DNA of 64,000 bases from Streptomyces venezuelae (GCF_008642335.1 NZ_CP029191.1:3968001-4032000), one strand, 5' to 3'. Positions 17,996 to 29,965 are shown, counted from the stretch's first letter. Program-made: numbers and translations. The notes: a model not told the origin generated them from the sequence alone.

Positions 17996-19546
17996 TCAGT
18001 ACGAGAAGGCCATGGGCCGGTCGGCGTCGGAATCGGAGTCGGAATCCGAGCCGGTGCCCTTGCCCGATCCGGGTCCGCCGATCTTGGTGGGCGGGTTGAG
18101 GTCCGCCTCCGTCAGCTCGGGCGGGCCCTTCCTGACGTACTTGAGCAGCAGCTTCACCTCGATCACGGCGAGGATCGCGTAGATCAGCGTGAACCCGATG
18201 AGTGAGGTGAGCACCTCGCCCTGCGAGACCCCGGGGGAGACCGCGTCCCGGGTGCGCAGGACTCCGTAGACCACCCAGGGCTGCCGTCCCGTCTCGGTGA
18301 AGATCCAGCCCCAGGCGGTGCCGATGAGGGGGAAGATCAGCGTCCACTGCGAGAGCTTCCACCACCAGTTGCCGATCTTCGGCGCGAGCTCCTTGTTCTT
18401 GGTGAGCATCAGCTTGGGGATCTCGTCCCCGTCCGTGCGGTGCTCGGGCGCGAGCCAGAACTTCTTCCGCGTCAGCCACAGGCCCGCGGTGCACAGTGCC
18501 ATCGAGACCCCGCCGAAGCCGATCATCCAGCGGTACGACCAGTAGGCGGTGGGGATGTTGGGCCGGTAGTCACCGGGCCCGTACTTCTCCTGCGCCTGCT
18601 TGTTCAGGTCGTTGATGCCGGGAATCTCGGCGTTGAAGTTGTTCTTGGCGAGGAAGGACAGGACGCCGGGCACCTCGATGGCGACGTCGTTGTGTCCCTT
18701 GGCGACATCGCCGTACGCGAAGAGCGAGAACGGCGCCGGCTTCTCGGTCTCCCACAGCGCCTCGGCCGCCGACATCTTCATCGGCTGCTGCTCGTACATC
18801 ACCTTGCCGAGGGTGTCGGCGCTGACGACGGTGAGCAGGGTGCCGACGAACGCGGTGACCAGGCCGAGCCGCATCGACATCCGCATGGTGCGGATGTGCT
18901 GCTTCTTGCGCAGGTGGACGATGGCGATGCCGGTCATGAAGGCGCCGCCGACCAGGATGGCCGCCGAGATGACGTGGAAGAAGTTGACGAGCGTCGTCTC
19001 CTGGAACAGCACCTTCGCGAAGTCGGTGAGCTCCGCGCGCTTGGTGCCGTCCCGTTCCACGATCTTGTAGCCGACCGGGTGCTGCATAAAGGCGTTGGCG
19101 GCGATGATGAAGTACGCCGACAGGATGGTGCCGATCGAGACGATCCAGATCGTCGCGCAGTGCAGCTTCTTCGGCAGCTTGTCCCAGCCGAAGATCCACA
19201 GGCCGATGAAGGTCGACTCGAAGAAGAAGGCGATCAGCGCCTCGAAGGCGAGCGGCGCCCCGAAGACGTCACCGACGAAGCGGGAGTAGTCGGACCAGTT
19301 CATGCCGAACTGGAACTCCTGCACGATGCCGGTGACAACGCCCATGGCGATATTGATCAGGAACAGCTTTCCCCAGAACTTCGTCGCCCTGAGGTAGTGC
19401 TCCTTGCCCGTCCGCACCCATGCCGTCTCGAGGATCGCCGTCAGGGCGGCGAGCGAGATCGTCAGGGGGACGAACAGGAAGTGGTAGACGGTCGTGATGC
19501 CGAACTGCCATCGCGCCAGGGTTTCCGGCGCCAGAGCCAGGTCCAC
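17996..19546 (-). CDS. cydA: Cytochrome bd oxidase subunit I
   Basis: 516 aa, heme-bearing subunit of the bd-type menaquinol oxidase. Seen: FGITTVYHFLFVPLT with the His that ligates a high-spin heme near residue 21, GKLFLINIAMGVVTGIVQEFQFGMNW, and GRQPWVVYGVLRT in the C-terminal half. The quinol loop is of the short type. The C-terminus is a Ser/Asp repeat tail (SDSDSDSD) with no known role. First gene of the cyd operon, with a Rex-type operator about 80-100 bp upstream, so induction by low oxygen/high NADH is expected. Confidence 0.95.
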   Translation of the reverse strand: MDLALAPETLARWQFGITTVYHFLFVPLTISLAALTAILETAWVRTGKEHYLRATKFWGKLFLINIAMGVVTGIVQEFQFGMNWSDYSRFVGDVFGAPLAFEALIAFFFESTFIGLWIFGWDKLPKKLHCATIWIVSIGTILSAYFIIAANAFMQHPVGYKIVERDGTKRAELTDFAKVLFQETTLVNFFHVISAAILVGGAFMTGIAIVHLRKKQHIRTMRMSMRLGLVTAFVGTLLTVVSADTLGKVMYEQQPMKMSAAEALWETEKPAPFSLFAYGDVAKGHNDVAIEVPGVLSFLAKNNFNAEIPGINDLNKQAQEKYGPGDYRPNIPTAYWSYRWMIGFGGVSMALCTAGLWLTRKKFWLAPEHRTDGDEIPKLMLTKNKELAPKIGNWWWKLSQWTLIFPLIGTAWGWIFTETGRQPWVVYGVLRTRDAVSPGVSQGEVLTSLIGFTLIYAILAVIEVKLLLKYVRKGPPELTEADLNPPTKIGGPGSGKGTGSDSDSDSDADRPMAFSY

Positions 19547-19627
19547 TGCGTCTCTCCTTACTCGCCGTGCCCACAGCGACCAGTCGCCCCTTTTTTCCCA
19601 CTGATCTCGGGACGAACCGGGGCACGC

Positions 19628-19645
19628 TTGTGAACGCGTTCACAT
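19628..19645. promoter_or_regulatory. Rex operator upstream of cydA
   Basis: TTGTGAACGCGTTCACAT matches the Rex consensus TGTGAACGCNTTCACA. Rex is the NADH/NAD+ sensor that represses cydABCD in S. coelicolor. A further half site (TTCACA) follows at 19645-19650. Confidence 0.9.
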
Positions 19646-19743
19646 TCACAAGCATTATGTCGTACGGACTGTCGGAACACGAAAGGGGGTCCCACTTACC
19701 GTGGGGAACGCCACGAGCACCGGGGGGCGCCACGAGCACACAA

Positions 19744-19774
19744 GAAGGCCCCGGGCGTCACACCCGAGGCCTTC
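19744..19774. terminator. Rho-independent-like hairpin beside hisC region
   Basis: GAAGGCC (19744-19750) pairs with GGCCTTC (19768-19774), with additional CGGG/CCCG pairing inside. It lies between hisC (stop at 19851) and the cyd promoter and fits termination of hisC on the minus strand. The rest of the 19547-19850 gap holds the Rex site and no gene. Confidence 0.65.
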
Positions 19775-19850
19775 CCAAGAACTTCAACACTTTGTGGTCA
19801 TGCCGCTCCGGACCGACGGCGACACCCACGCACTCCCCTACGGGTAAGCC

Positions 19851-20933
19851 CTACAGCTCCTTGCGGAAGGCCTCCGCAGCCTGCAGGAAGATGTCGTTGG
19901 CCTCGGTCTCGCCGATCGTGGCCCGCATCCCCTCGCCCGCGAACGGCCGCACGACCACACCGGCCTTCTCGCACGCCGCCGCGAAGTCCGCCGTACGGTC
20001 CCCGAGCCGCAGCCACACGAAGTTCGCCTGCGTCTCGGGCACCGTCCAGCCCTGCCCGCGCAGCGCCTCGACCACCCGCGTGCGCTCGCCGACCAGCGAA
20101 CCGACCCGGCCCATCAGCTCGTCCTCGGCGCGCAGCGACGCCACCGCCGCGTCCTGCGCCAGCTGGCTCACACCGAAGGGCACCGCTGTCTTGCGCAGCG
20201 CGGCGGCCACCGGCTCGTGGGCGACCGCGAAGCCGACGCGCAGCCCCGCGAGGCCGTACGCCTTCGAGAACGTACGCAGCACGCAGACGTTCGGGCGGTC
20301 GCGGTAGATCTCGATGCCGTCCGGGACCTCGGGGTCACGGATGAACTCGCGGTACGCCTCGTCCAGGACGACCAGGACGTCCTTCGGCACGCGGTCGACG
20401 AACCGTTCCAGCTCAGCCCTGCGGACGACGGTGCCCGTGGGGTTGTTGGGGTTGCAGACAAAGATGAGCCGGGTGCGGTCGGTGATGGCGTCGGCCATCG
20501 CGTCGAGGTCGTGCACCTCGCCGTCCGTCAGCGGCACCCGCACCGACGTCGCGCCGCTGACCTGCGTGATGATCGGGTAGGCCTCGAAGGAGCGCCACGC
20601 GTAGATCACCTCGTCGCCCGGCCCCGAGGTGGCCTGGAGGAGCTGCTGGGCGACGCCCACGGAGCCGGTGCCGGTGGCGATGTGCGACGTCGGCACCCCG
20701 AAGCGGTCGGCCAGCTCGCTCATCAGGGCCGTGCACGCCATGTCGGGGTAACGGTTGAAGGACCCGGCGGCGGCGAGTGCACTCTCCATCACGCCGGGCA
20801 GCGGCGGATAGGGGTTCTCGTTGGAGGACAGCTTGTAGGCCGCGGGACCGTCGGCCGCCGCAGCGGGCTTGCCCGGCTTGTAGGTGGGGATCCCCTCGAG
20901 CTCGGCGCGCAGCCTCGGGTTCGTCTCGCTCAC
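19851..20933 (-). CDS. hisC: Histidinol-phosphate aminotransferase-like PLP enzyme
   Basis: 360 aa fold-type I aminotransferase. PLP lysine in [16 protein letters not shown], conserved NPNNPTG and the SNENPYPP substrate segment are seen. It would convert histidinol phosphate or, as a broad enzyme, aromatic amino acids. Start GTG 20933 is preferred because GAGGAGGA lies 5 nt upstream; the ATG at 20954 would place that Shine-Dalgarno inside the gene. It stands alone, not in a his operon, so the role could also be phenylalanine/tyrosine transamination. Confidence 0.88.
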   Translation of the reverse strand: MSETNPRLRAELEGIPTYKPGKPAAAADGPAAYKLSSNENPYPPLPGVMESALAAAGSFNRYPDMACTALMSELADRFGVPTSHIATGTGSVGVAQQLLQATSGPGDEVIYAWRSFEAYPIITQVSGATSVRVPLTDGEVHDLDAMADAITDRTRLIFVCNPNNPTGTVVRRAELERFVDRVPKDVLVVLDEAYREFIRDPEVPDGIEIYRDRPNVCVLRTFSKAYGLAGLRVGFAVAHEPVAAALRKTAVPFGVSQLAQDAAVASLRAEDELMGRVGSLVGERTRVVEALRGQGWTVPETQANFVWLRLGDRTADFAAACEKAGVVVRPFAGEGMRATIGETEANDIFLQAAEAFRKEL

Positions 20934-21345
20934 CGCAGTCCTCCTCTGAGCCATTCACACTCGTGCCGTCACATCAGTTCGAATACTGCTTACCTTATGA
21001 GGATTCGGCCCCGCTGCGAATGGGCTGCCGGAATCCGCGTACGAACCCTCCGGAACCACCCCCTGCGCGAGGCGCGCGGAGAGGGGGGAGCGCCCCATGC
21101 TCCCGTGCGCGCCGGTGGCTCACTCCGTGGCGCGCGTCCCTCGTGAAGGTGAGTTGAGACCTCTTCGAGACCTGACACCTTTGGCAGGCCCGCGCGCGAC
21201 GATCAGGTGCAGCTACTGCCGGATCGTCGCAACTCCCTTGCATTCCAAGGTCATTGACCCGCTCCGGCCATGCAGAAACGTGCCTGTCAACGAGTGAATA
21301 TGCGCCCCTGCTACCCACCCTCATGAGCCCTACTATCGGCTCGCC
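20934..21345. other. Divergent intergenic region, 412 bp, no gene seen
   Basis: Separates hisC (minus) and the LacI gene (plus). TACTAT at 21331-21336, 9 nt before the LacI ATG, is a good -10 hexamer for a very short leader. No tRNA cloverleaf, repeat or convincing small ORF was found. The remainder is unexplained. Confidence 0.5.
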
Positions 21346-22467
21346 ATGACAGCAGCAGGGAAGCACCAGGTGAGCCGAGCGGAGACCGCACGCCGGGGCA
21401 ACCGGCAGAGTCGAGCGGGCATCAGAGACGTCGCCGCCGCAGCCGGTGTCTCCATCACGACTGTCTCCGACGCCCTCAACGGCAAGGGTCGGCTGCCCGA
21501 CGCCACCCGACGCCACGTCCGCGAGGTCGCAGAGCGGCTGGGCTACCGCCCGTCCGCCGCGGCCCGCACCCTCCGTACCGGCAAGTCGGGCCTCATCGGC
21601 CTGACCGTGACGACGTACGGGGATGAACCTTTCACCTTCACCGAATTCGCCTACTTCGCCGAGATGGCCAGAGCCGCCACCTCGGCCGCCCTGGCCCGGG
21701 GCTACGCCCTGGTCATCCTCCCCGCCACCTCCCGGCGCAGCCCCGTGGACGTGTGGTCGAACGTCGCACTCGACGGCACCGTGGTCGTCGACCCCTCCGA
21801 CCACGACCCCGTGGTCAGTGAGCTGGTCCGACAGGGCCTGCCCGTGGTCTCCGACGGACGTCCGGCGGGGTCCCTGCCGGTCACGGCCTGGGTCGACAAC
21901 GACCACGAGGCGGCGGTCCTGGAGATCCTCGACCACCTGGCCGCCGCCGGCGCCCGCCGGATCGGCCTGCTCACCGGCACCACCACGGACACGTACACCC
22001 ACCTGTCCACCACCGCCTACCTGCGCTGGTGCGAACGCGTCGGCCAGGACCCCGTCTACGAGTCCTACCCCGCCCACGACCCGTGCGCGGGCGCCGTCGC
22101 CGCCGACCGGCTCCTGGCCAGACCCGACCGGCCCGACGCCGTCTACGGCCTCTTCGACCCCAACGGCACCGACCTGCTCGCCGCCGCCCGGCGCTACGGC
22201 CTGCGCGTCCCCGACGACCTCCTGCTCGTCTGCTGCAGCGAGTCCACGGTCTACGCCACCACCGAACCACCCATCACCACGCTCTCCCTCAAACCCCGGC
22301 GCATCGGCACAGCCGTCGTCCAGCTGCTGATCGACGCCATCGAAGGCCTCGACTCGGGACGCCCGGTCGAGCAGGTGATACCGACCGAACTGATCGTGCG
22401 CACCTCGTCCGAGCGACGACCGCCGCGCACGACGGTCAGCCCGCCCCGCTCGCCCGGCTCCGGCTGA
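21346..22467 (+). CDS. LacI family transcriptional regulator
   Basis: 373 aa. N-terminal HTH GIRDVAAAAGVSITTVSDALNGKG at about residues 25-50 with the hinge LRTGKSGLIGL, then a periplasmic-binding-type effector domain. The serine-containing VSITTVSDALN recognition helix is standard LacI. Its neighbours (hisC, metallophosphatase) do not form a sugar operon, so the ligand is unknown. The mRNA probably has a very short leader (TACTAT just upstream). Confidence 0.88.
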   Translation: MTAAGKHQVSRAETARRGNRQSRAGIRDVAAAAGVSITTVSDALNGKGRLPDATRRHVREVAERLGYRPSAAARTLRTGKSGLIGLTVTTYGDEPFTFTEFAYFAEMARAATSAALARGYALVILPATSRRSPVDVWSNVALDGTVVVDPSDHDPVVSELVRQGLPVVSDGRPAGSLPVTAWVDNDHEAAVLEILDHLAAAGARRIGLLTGTTTDTYTHLSTTAYLRWCERVGQDPVYESYPAHDPCAGAVAADRLLARPDRPDAVYGLFDPNGTDLLAAARRYGLRVPDDLLLVCCSESTVYATTEPPITTLSLKPRRIGTAVVQLLIDAIEGLDSGRPVEQVIPTELIVRTSSERRPPRTTVSPPRSPGSG

Positions 22468-22707
22468 TCGCTCCCGCCCACACCCCGACCCGGGCAGAGG
22501 CAGGCATCCAACCCGCGACCAGCGGGGAAACCTCTGCCCAATTCGGGAGAAAAGCGCGGTGAATCAAGGTCCGGCACCGATTCACCACCCCTGGTGCACC
22601 ACACAGCGGGAGCCGCATTCCTATGATGGGCGGACGACACCGCGGGCCGCTTCGACCAAGCAGTCCGATCTCGGTGCAGATGCGGCGCAATGGTGGTGGA
22701 GGGGTCG

Positions 22708-23763
22708 ATGACTCAGGGGGCCGGTCAGGGACCCGATGTGCGGACGGCGACGCTGCGCGACTTCCGCGTTCCCGCGTACATCCATGAGACGACCGGACCC
22801 GCCCCGGTGAACCCCGGCGCGCCAGGCGCAGCGCCGGACGAGGGGTACACGCCGACCCAGCGCGACCTGCCCGTCATCAACCGCGGCGACACCGTCCAGG
22901 TGCAGGTCATGCCGGAGCCCCCGCAGCCGCGGGCGAGCGAGGAGTACGGCCCGCTGTTCGTCGTCGGCGATGTCCACGGTTACCTGGACGAGCTCGTCGC
23001 GGCCCTCCAGGAGCAGGGCCTCCTCGACGCCGAGGGCAACTGGTCCGCGGGCAACGCGCGCCTCTGGTTCCTCGGCGACTTCACCGACCGCGGGCCCGAC
23101 GGCATCGGCGTCATCGACCTCGTGATGCGGCTCTCCGCGGAGGCCGCCGCCGCCGGCGGCTACTGCAAGGCACTCATGGGCAACCACGAGCTGCTCCTGC
23201 TCGGCGCCAAACGCTTCGGCGACACCCCGGTGAACTCGGGCGCCGGCACCGCCACCTTCCAGGCCGCCTGGCTCCTGAACGGCGGGCAGAAGACCGACAT
23301 GGAGCGTCTGGAGGACCACCACCTCCAGTGGATGGCCCGCCTCGACGCGATGGAGGAGGCCGACGGCCACCTGCTCGTGCACTCCGACACCACCGCCTAT
23401 CTGGATTACGGTGACTCGATCGAGGCGGTGAACGACACCATCCGGGAGACCCTCACGCGCAACGACGCGGACGAATGCTGGGACCTCTTCCGCAAGTTCA
23501 CCAAGCGCTTCGCGTTCCGCGACGAGTCGGGCCCCTCGGCCGTACGCGAACTCCTGGACATGTACGGCGGCACACGCATCGTCCACGGCCACAGCCCCAT
23601 CCCCTACCTCCTGGGTGACGTCGGCTCCGAGGACGAGTCGGACGGCGCGGGTCCGGTCATCGAGGGTCCGCATGTCTACGCCGACGGTCTGGCCATCGCC
23701 ATGGACGGCGGGGTGACCATGGCCGGAAAGCTGCTGGTCTGCCAACTCCCGCTGTCTGTCTGA
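22708..23763 (+). CDS. Metallophosphoesterase (PPP-type calcineurin-like)
   Basis: 351 aa from ATG 22708, with GGAGGGG 4 nt upstream; the earlier ATG at 22690 has no site. Dinuclear-metal motifs are all present: GDVHG, GDFTDRG, GNHE and later VHGHSP, so it is probably an active phosphatase of the serine/threonine or dinucleotide (ApaH-like) group. The first 85 residues are a Pro-rich extension outside the domain. Single gene; a TATGAT hexamer at 22622-22627 may be its promoter. Confidence 0.85.
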   Translation: MTQGAGQGPDVRTATLRDFRVPAYIHETTGPAPVNPGAPGAAPDEGYTPTQRDLPVINRGDTVQVQVMPEPPQPRASEEYGPLFVVGDVHGYLDELVAALQEQGLLDAEGNWSAGNARLWFLGDFTDRGPDGIGVIDLVMRLSAEAAAAGGYCKALMGNHELLLLGAKRFGDTPVNSGAGTATFQAAWLLNGGQKTDMERLEDHHLQWMARLDAMEEADGHLLVHSDTTAYLDYGDSIEAVNDTIRETLTRNDADECWDLFRKFTKRFAFRDESGPSAVRELLDMYGGTRIVHGHSPIPYLLGDVGSEDESDGAGPVIEGPHVYADGLAIAMDGGVTMAGKLLVCQLPLSV

Positions 23764-23943
23764 ACGTTCGTCGAGCACACGCCCCTCTACACGATCACGC
23801 TGGCCAGGGGGGCAATTTCCGGAAACCCCCTGTCACCGCGTGCCGTCACGGCTCTACCATCGGCTTATCCGTAGCAGGCTCCCCTCCGTTTCTGCCCAAC
23901 GGCTCGTAGCCATGCGAGCCTCAGCCCTACGGAGCATCGGGGG

Positions 23944-24837
23944 ATGCACATGAACAGCGCTCCACACCTGCTCAATGAGGACCGCCCCGAATACGAGCGG
24001 ATCCTCGACGAGGCGCTGCGCACCGCACCTGAACGTCCCGAACTCGCCGCAGTGGGCCGGCGGCTCAACACCGAACAACTGCGCACCATGGCCCTGAACG
24101 CGACAGCACTGATCACGGCCGCAGCCGCGGTCGAGTACGCGCACTACGTGAAGGTTCGCGAGGAGTTGCGCGAACCTCGACCGACATCCACCTCGATCCG
24201 CGAAGGGAGCGGACAGAGCGCCGCGGAGTCGGGCTCCGGCGGCGTCGGCCTCGCCACGACGATGGGCGAGGTCGCCGAACCGGCGGCAGCGGCGGGCGCC
24301 GGAGCGATCGCCGTGGTCGCGGTCCTCGCACCCGTTCTCGCGGGGACGGCCGCCGCGATATTCCTGCTCGTCGGCTACATCCTGAAGATGCTCAACCCCG
24401 AGCCCGCCTTCGCGGACACCCTGCTCACCGCGGGATGGCTGTTCGGCGCGCTCACCGCGGGGGGCATCCTGGTCGCCGCGGTCGGTCTGCTTCTGACCGC
24501 CCTGCGCAACGGATCCACCTCGCTCCCGGCGGGGCTACACGGCGAGCGGCACGAGGAGGTGTCCCGGGCCAGGGAAGACTGGGGCCGGGCGCTCCTCGAA
24601 CGTGGCGTCGTGCCGTTCCTCCGGGAGGCCCTGAGGGAGCCGGGCGGTGCTCCCGCCGCCCGTACGCCGTCGGGGAAGCCGGGCGGCACCGGCGCCAACG
24701 GCCGGATGCCTCAACTCGGCTATCACAGGCCGGGGTTCAGCAGCCCGGACGGCGGCCCCGCGGGCCCGCGTCCGAGCTACTCGAGCCCCGACTTCTCCAG
24801 CCCCGACTTCGGCGGGCCCGACCACAAGCCGGAGTAA
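23944..24837 (+). CDS. Unknown protein with two membrane segments
   Basis: 297 aa, family not recognised. A helical N-terminal region (residues 1-75), then two hydrophobic segments at about 118-145 and 160-185 separated by a short loop, then a basic region and a Gly/Pro-rich tail ending in repeated SSPDF units. GGAG at 23931-23934 supports ATG 23944; ATG 23950 is an alternative. It is monocistronic between the phosphatase and thiC. Confidence 0.7.
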   Translation: MHMNSAPHLLNEDRPEYERILDEALRTAPERPELAAVGRRLNTEQLRTMALNATALITAAAAVEYAHYVKVREELREPRPTSTSIREGSGQSAAESGSGGVGLATTMGEVAEPAAAAGAGAIAVVAVLAPVLAGTAAAIFLLVGYILKMLNPEPAFADTLLTAGWLFGALTAGGILVAAVGLLLTALRNGSTSLPAGLHGERHEEVSRAREDWGRALLERGVVPFLREALREPGGAPAARTPSGKPGGTGANGRMPQLGYHRPGFSSPDGGPAGPRPSYSSPDFSSPDFGGPDHKPE

Positions 24838-24938
24838 CGGCCCGGCCGAAACCGCACCGCCTCGGGGCTGTACCACCGCTTCGTGGCCCCGCCACCCCAC
24901 TGGGGGCGCGGGACCACGGAGCCATGGGCCACGGTGCC

Positions 24939-26863
<1,925 letters not shown>

Positions 26864-26945
26864 CGATTGCAAAGGTGGCTCCACGCTAGCGTCATGTCGG
26901 GCGCGCTGAACAGAGGGCCCCTCCCGTTCTTGCGATGATCGGGCA

Positions 26946-28331
26946 GTGACCACCACAGAGCCGCCGCCCCCGCCGCCCCCGCAGCCGCCCGTCTCCGGGA
27001 CGCCGCCGGAGGGCCATGGACACGGCCACGGACACGGGCATTCCCACAGTCACGGCCCCGCCGCGCCGGTCTCCCAGCACCTGCGCAAGGTCATCGCCGC
27101 CGTACTGATCCCCTTCGCCACCGCGGTCGTCGTCGGCCTCGTGGTGCTCTGGCCCGGTGGCACGCCGAGCCACGAACGCACCGGCGTCGGCTTCGACCGG
27201 CAGACGCAGTCGGCGAAGGTCACGAAGGTGCAGGAACTGCCCTGCAAGGAGCTCAGTCCCTCGCAGACCCCGCCGAACGGCGACACGTCCACCGCCGAGG
27301 GCCAGTCCGCGCAGTCCACGGCCACAGGCATCTGCAAGAAGGCGACGATCGAGGTCACCAGCGGCGAGGACAAGGGCCGTACCTTCGTCGAGATCATCCA
27401 GCCGGACTCCCCGCGCCAGCTGAAGCAGGGCCAAGAGGTGGTGGTCGCCTACGAGCCCAAGGCCCCCGAAGGACTGCAGTACTCCGTCACCGACGTGAAC
27501 CGCAAGATCCCGATGGCGCTGCTCGCCGGCATCTTCGCACTCGCCGTCGTCGTCGTGGGCCGGCTCCGCGGTGTGATGGCGCTGGTCGCCCTCGCCATCA
27601 GCTTCATGGTGCTCACGTTCTTCATCCTTCCCGCGATCCTCCAGGGCTCGAATCCCCTGGTCGTGGCGGTGATCGGAGCGAGCGCCATCATGCTGATCGC
27701 GCTCTATCTCTGCCACGGCCTGACAGCACGGACCTCCGTCGCGGTACTCGGCACGCTCATCTCCCTCCTCCTCATCGGCCTGCTCGGCTCACTCTTCATC
27801 GGCTGGGCCGCCCTCACCGGCAACACGGACGACAACACCGGCCTCATCCATGGCCTGTACCCGTCCATCGACATGAGCGGTCTGCTGCTCGCGGGCGTCA
27901 TCATCGGTTCGCTCGGCGTCCTCGACGACGTGACGGTCACCCAGACCTCCGCGGTCTGGGAGCTGCATCAGGCCAACCCGACGATGGGCTGGCGTGGCCT
28001 GTACCGCGCGGGCATCCGCATCGGCCGCGACCACATCGCCTCGGTCGTCAACACCCTCGTCCTCGCCTACGCGGGCGCCGCACTCCCCCTGCTGCTCCTG
28101 TTCTCCATCGCCCAGTCCAGCGTGGGCACGGTGGCCAACAGCGAGCTGGTCGCCGAGGAGATCGTGCGCACCCTGATCGGCTCCATCGGCCTGGTCGCCT
28201 CGGTGCCGGTGACGACCGCGCTGGCCGCCCTGGTCGTCTCGGCGGACCGCTCCACCCCTCCGGGGCGGACCGCGGCGGGCGGGTCGACCCGGGCTTCCCG
28301 CGGGGGGAAGGGCCGGCGCCGCAAGCGTTAG
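26946..28331 (+). CDS. YibE/F family membrane protein with His-rich N-terminus
   Basis: 461 aa from GTG 26946. Residues 24-37 are an alternating Gly-His run (HGHGHGHGHSHSHG) on the cytoplasmic N-terminus, followed by one helix, an extracytoplasmic domain of about 120 residues, then seven or more helices (YibE/F domain, about 185-430) and an Arg/Lys tail. The function of YibE/F is not established; the His run could bind Zn or Ni. Divergent from thiC. Confidence 0.82.
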   Translation: MTTTEPPPPPPPQPPVSGTPPEGHGHGHGHGHSHSHGPAAPVSQHLRKVIAAVLIPFATAVVVGLVVLWPGGTPSHERTGVGFDRQTQSAKVTKVQELPCKELSPSQTPPNGDTSTAEGQSAQSTATGICKKATIEVTSGEDKGRTFVEIIQPDSPRQLKQGQEVVVAYEPKAPEGLQYSVTDVNRKIPMALLAGIFALAVVVVGRLRGVMALVALAISFMVLTFFILPAILQGSNPLVVAVIGASAIMLIALYLCHGLTARTSVAVLGTLISLLLIGLLGSLFIGWAALTGNTDDNTGLIHGLYPSIDMSGLLLAGVIIGSLGVLDDVTVTQTSAVWELHQANPTMGWRGLYRAGIRIGRDHIASVVNTLVLAYAGAALPLLLLFSIAQSSVGTVANSELVAEEIVRTLIGSIGLVASVPVTTALAALVVSADRSTPPGRTAAGGSTRASRGGKGRRRKR

Positions 28332-28419
28332 CTTCGGAACGCGCAGGGCGTCGGCCTCGGTCTCGACCTCATGAAATGCACCAAAATGCCGTAGGTCTCC
28401 GTCCGTTGACGTCAGCGGT

Positions 28420-28863
28420 TCAACCCGCGTTCTGCTCCTCCGCGAGGATGCGGTCGAGCGTCTCGTCGAGGTGCGCCTCGAAGTCGGCCAGCGCCCGCTC
28501 CTGCCCCAGCGGCACCAACTTGTCCGTACGGTCGAGGAAGGCGAGCAGCGGAGGGATGCCCACCCTGAACAGCGCCTGGTCCCCGCCGACCTGAAGCCGG
28601 ATCAGGGCTTCGTCCAGCATCAGGGAATCCGTGGGCTCGACGCGCACATCCCCGTCCCCACACGGCCTGCCCACCCCGTCGATCAACAACTCCCTGCCGA
28701 AGGCCCAGGTCACCGGCGCGTCACCCGGCAAGTGGAACGTCAGCCGCACCGCATAGGGATCCTCGAGCTCGTAACGCAACTCCACCGGGATGCGGAACGA
28801 CAGCTCCTCGGAAACGAGGAAGCTCATCATGACCTCTGCCTGCACCGTCTCGGTCTCGCCCAT
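28420..28863 (-). CDS. ssgA: Sporulation-specific cell division activator SsgA
   Basis: 147 aa SALP-family protein. The segment MMSFLVSEELSFRIPVELRY and the end LDRTDKLVPLGQE plus ILAEEQNAG match SsgA of S. griseus and S. coelicolor as I remember them, and are not shared with SsgB-G. It localises FtsZ/SsgB for sporulation septation in aerial hyphae. The 115 bp upstream separate it from ssgR, its activator in S. coelicolor. The longer start (ATG 28863) corresponds to the S. griseus form; ATG 28830 is also possible. Confidence 0.93.
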   Translation of the reverse strand: MGETETVQAEVMMSFLVSEELSFRIPVELRYELEDPYAVRLTFHLPGDAPVTWAFGRELLIDGVGRPCGDGDVRVEPTDSLMLDEALIRLQVGGDQALFRVGIPPLLAFLDRTDKLVPLGQERALADFEAHLDETLDRILAEEQNAG

Positions 28864-28977
28864 CGCGCGCCCTACCCCGTCACTTGGCCCTCGAGGCCCT
28901 CACGTGGCCAGGAACCAGCTCCCTGACACCCTCCGCATCTTGCTTAACGTGAGCACTGGATCACAAGGAGTGAGTTT

Positions 28978-29781
28978 TCAGATGCTGATAGAGAAAGCGA
29001 GTGTCCCTAGTAGCTTTCCGATCTCCCGCTGCAACTTCTCGGCTGTCGGCAGCAGTCGGTCGGCCTGCGCGGAGGGGACGGAAATGGCCATGGTCGCCGC
29101 GGTGTCGCCGGCCATGATCGGGACGGCCGCGCAGAGTGTCCCGAGCGCGTACTCCTGCCGCTCCACGACGGGCCGCATGCGCTCCATCGAGTCGAGCCGC
29201 CGGATGAACGCCCGGTCGTCCCGGACCGAGTAGCGCGTGATCGACTGAACCGGGTAGCGGTCGAGGTGGTCCTGTCGCGCCTCGTCGTCGAGCTGGCCCA
29301 GCAGGCACTGCCCGATCGCGTGGGCATGCCCGGTCTCCCGGAAGTCCGCCCACTCCTCGACGGCGGGGTTGCCCGGGGTGTCCGCGACAGCCACGACGTC
29401 GATCTCCCCCTCTCGGTAGACGGCGAAGTACATGGGGACGCCGAGAGTGTCCCGCAGGTGCGCCAGGGTCTCGTTGATCCGTGCGCGCCGGTTCTGTTGC
29501 GCCCCGCTGCTGCTCAGCCGCTCGGCTGCCTCGCCGAGCACGAACAGGCCCTTGTCCCGGCGCAGATATCCCTCGTGGGTCAGGGTGCGGAGCAGGTGGT
29601 ACGCGGTGGGGAGCGCGAGGCCCGCTTCTCGCGCCAACTGCTTGGCGGGCGCCCCGCTCTGGTGCGACGCGGCGGCTTCCAGGAGCCGCATCGCCCGCTG
29701 CACGGAGCCGATGAGGGTGGGGCCGACGGCAGGGTCTGTGCTGGTGTCGACCGGTGAGCTGGTGGTGTCGACCGCTGCCAA
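28978..29781 (-). CDS. ssgR: IclR-type regulator SsgR
   Basis: 267 aa. IclR winged helix (residues about 20-80, LIGSVQRAMRLLE and KQLAREAGLALPTAYHLLR) and IclR effector domain. Its position directly upstream of ssgA on the same strand is the known ssgR-ssgA arrangement, where SsgR activates ssgA. The ligand is unknown. Confidence 0.92.
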   Translation of the reverse strand: MAAVDTTSSPVDTSTDPAVGPTLIGSVQRAMRLLEAAASHQSGAPAKQLAREAGLALPTAYHLLRTLTHEGYLRRDKGLFVLGEAAERLSSSGAQQNRRARINETLAHLRDTLGVPMYFAVYREGEIDVVAVADTPGNPAVEEWADFRETGHAHAIGQCLLGQLDDEARQDHLDRYPVQSITRYSVRDDRAFIRRLDSMERMRPVVERQEYALGTLCAAVPIMAGDTAATMAISVPSAQADRLLPTAEKLQREIGKLLGTLAFSISI

Positions 29782-29965
29782 GGTTCACTCCCGAAGCGCG
29801 TGGAAGCCCGCCCGTGCCCGGGTGGCGAGGGAGGAGCGGTGCACGTACGTACGCCCGTGCGTGGGGGTCGACCCCCACGTCGGAAGTTGGACTCTAATCC
29901 TCGGCCACCGTCTTACGGCGTCCTACCGGGAAACTTCCCTCGCCCGAGGGAACTCTCGCGAAAAT

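Noticed and set aside
24838..24938. Scar of an integrated element (related species carry one in this area)
   Set aside because: No tRNA, attachment repeat or integrase remnant is visible between the unknown gene and thiC.
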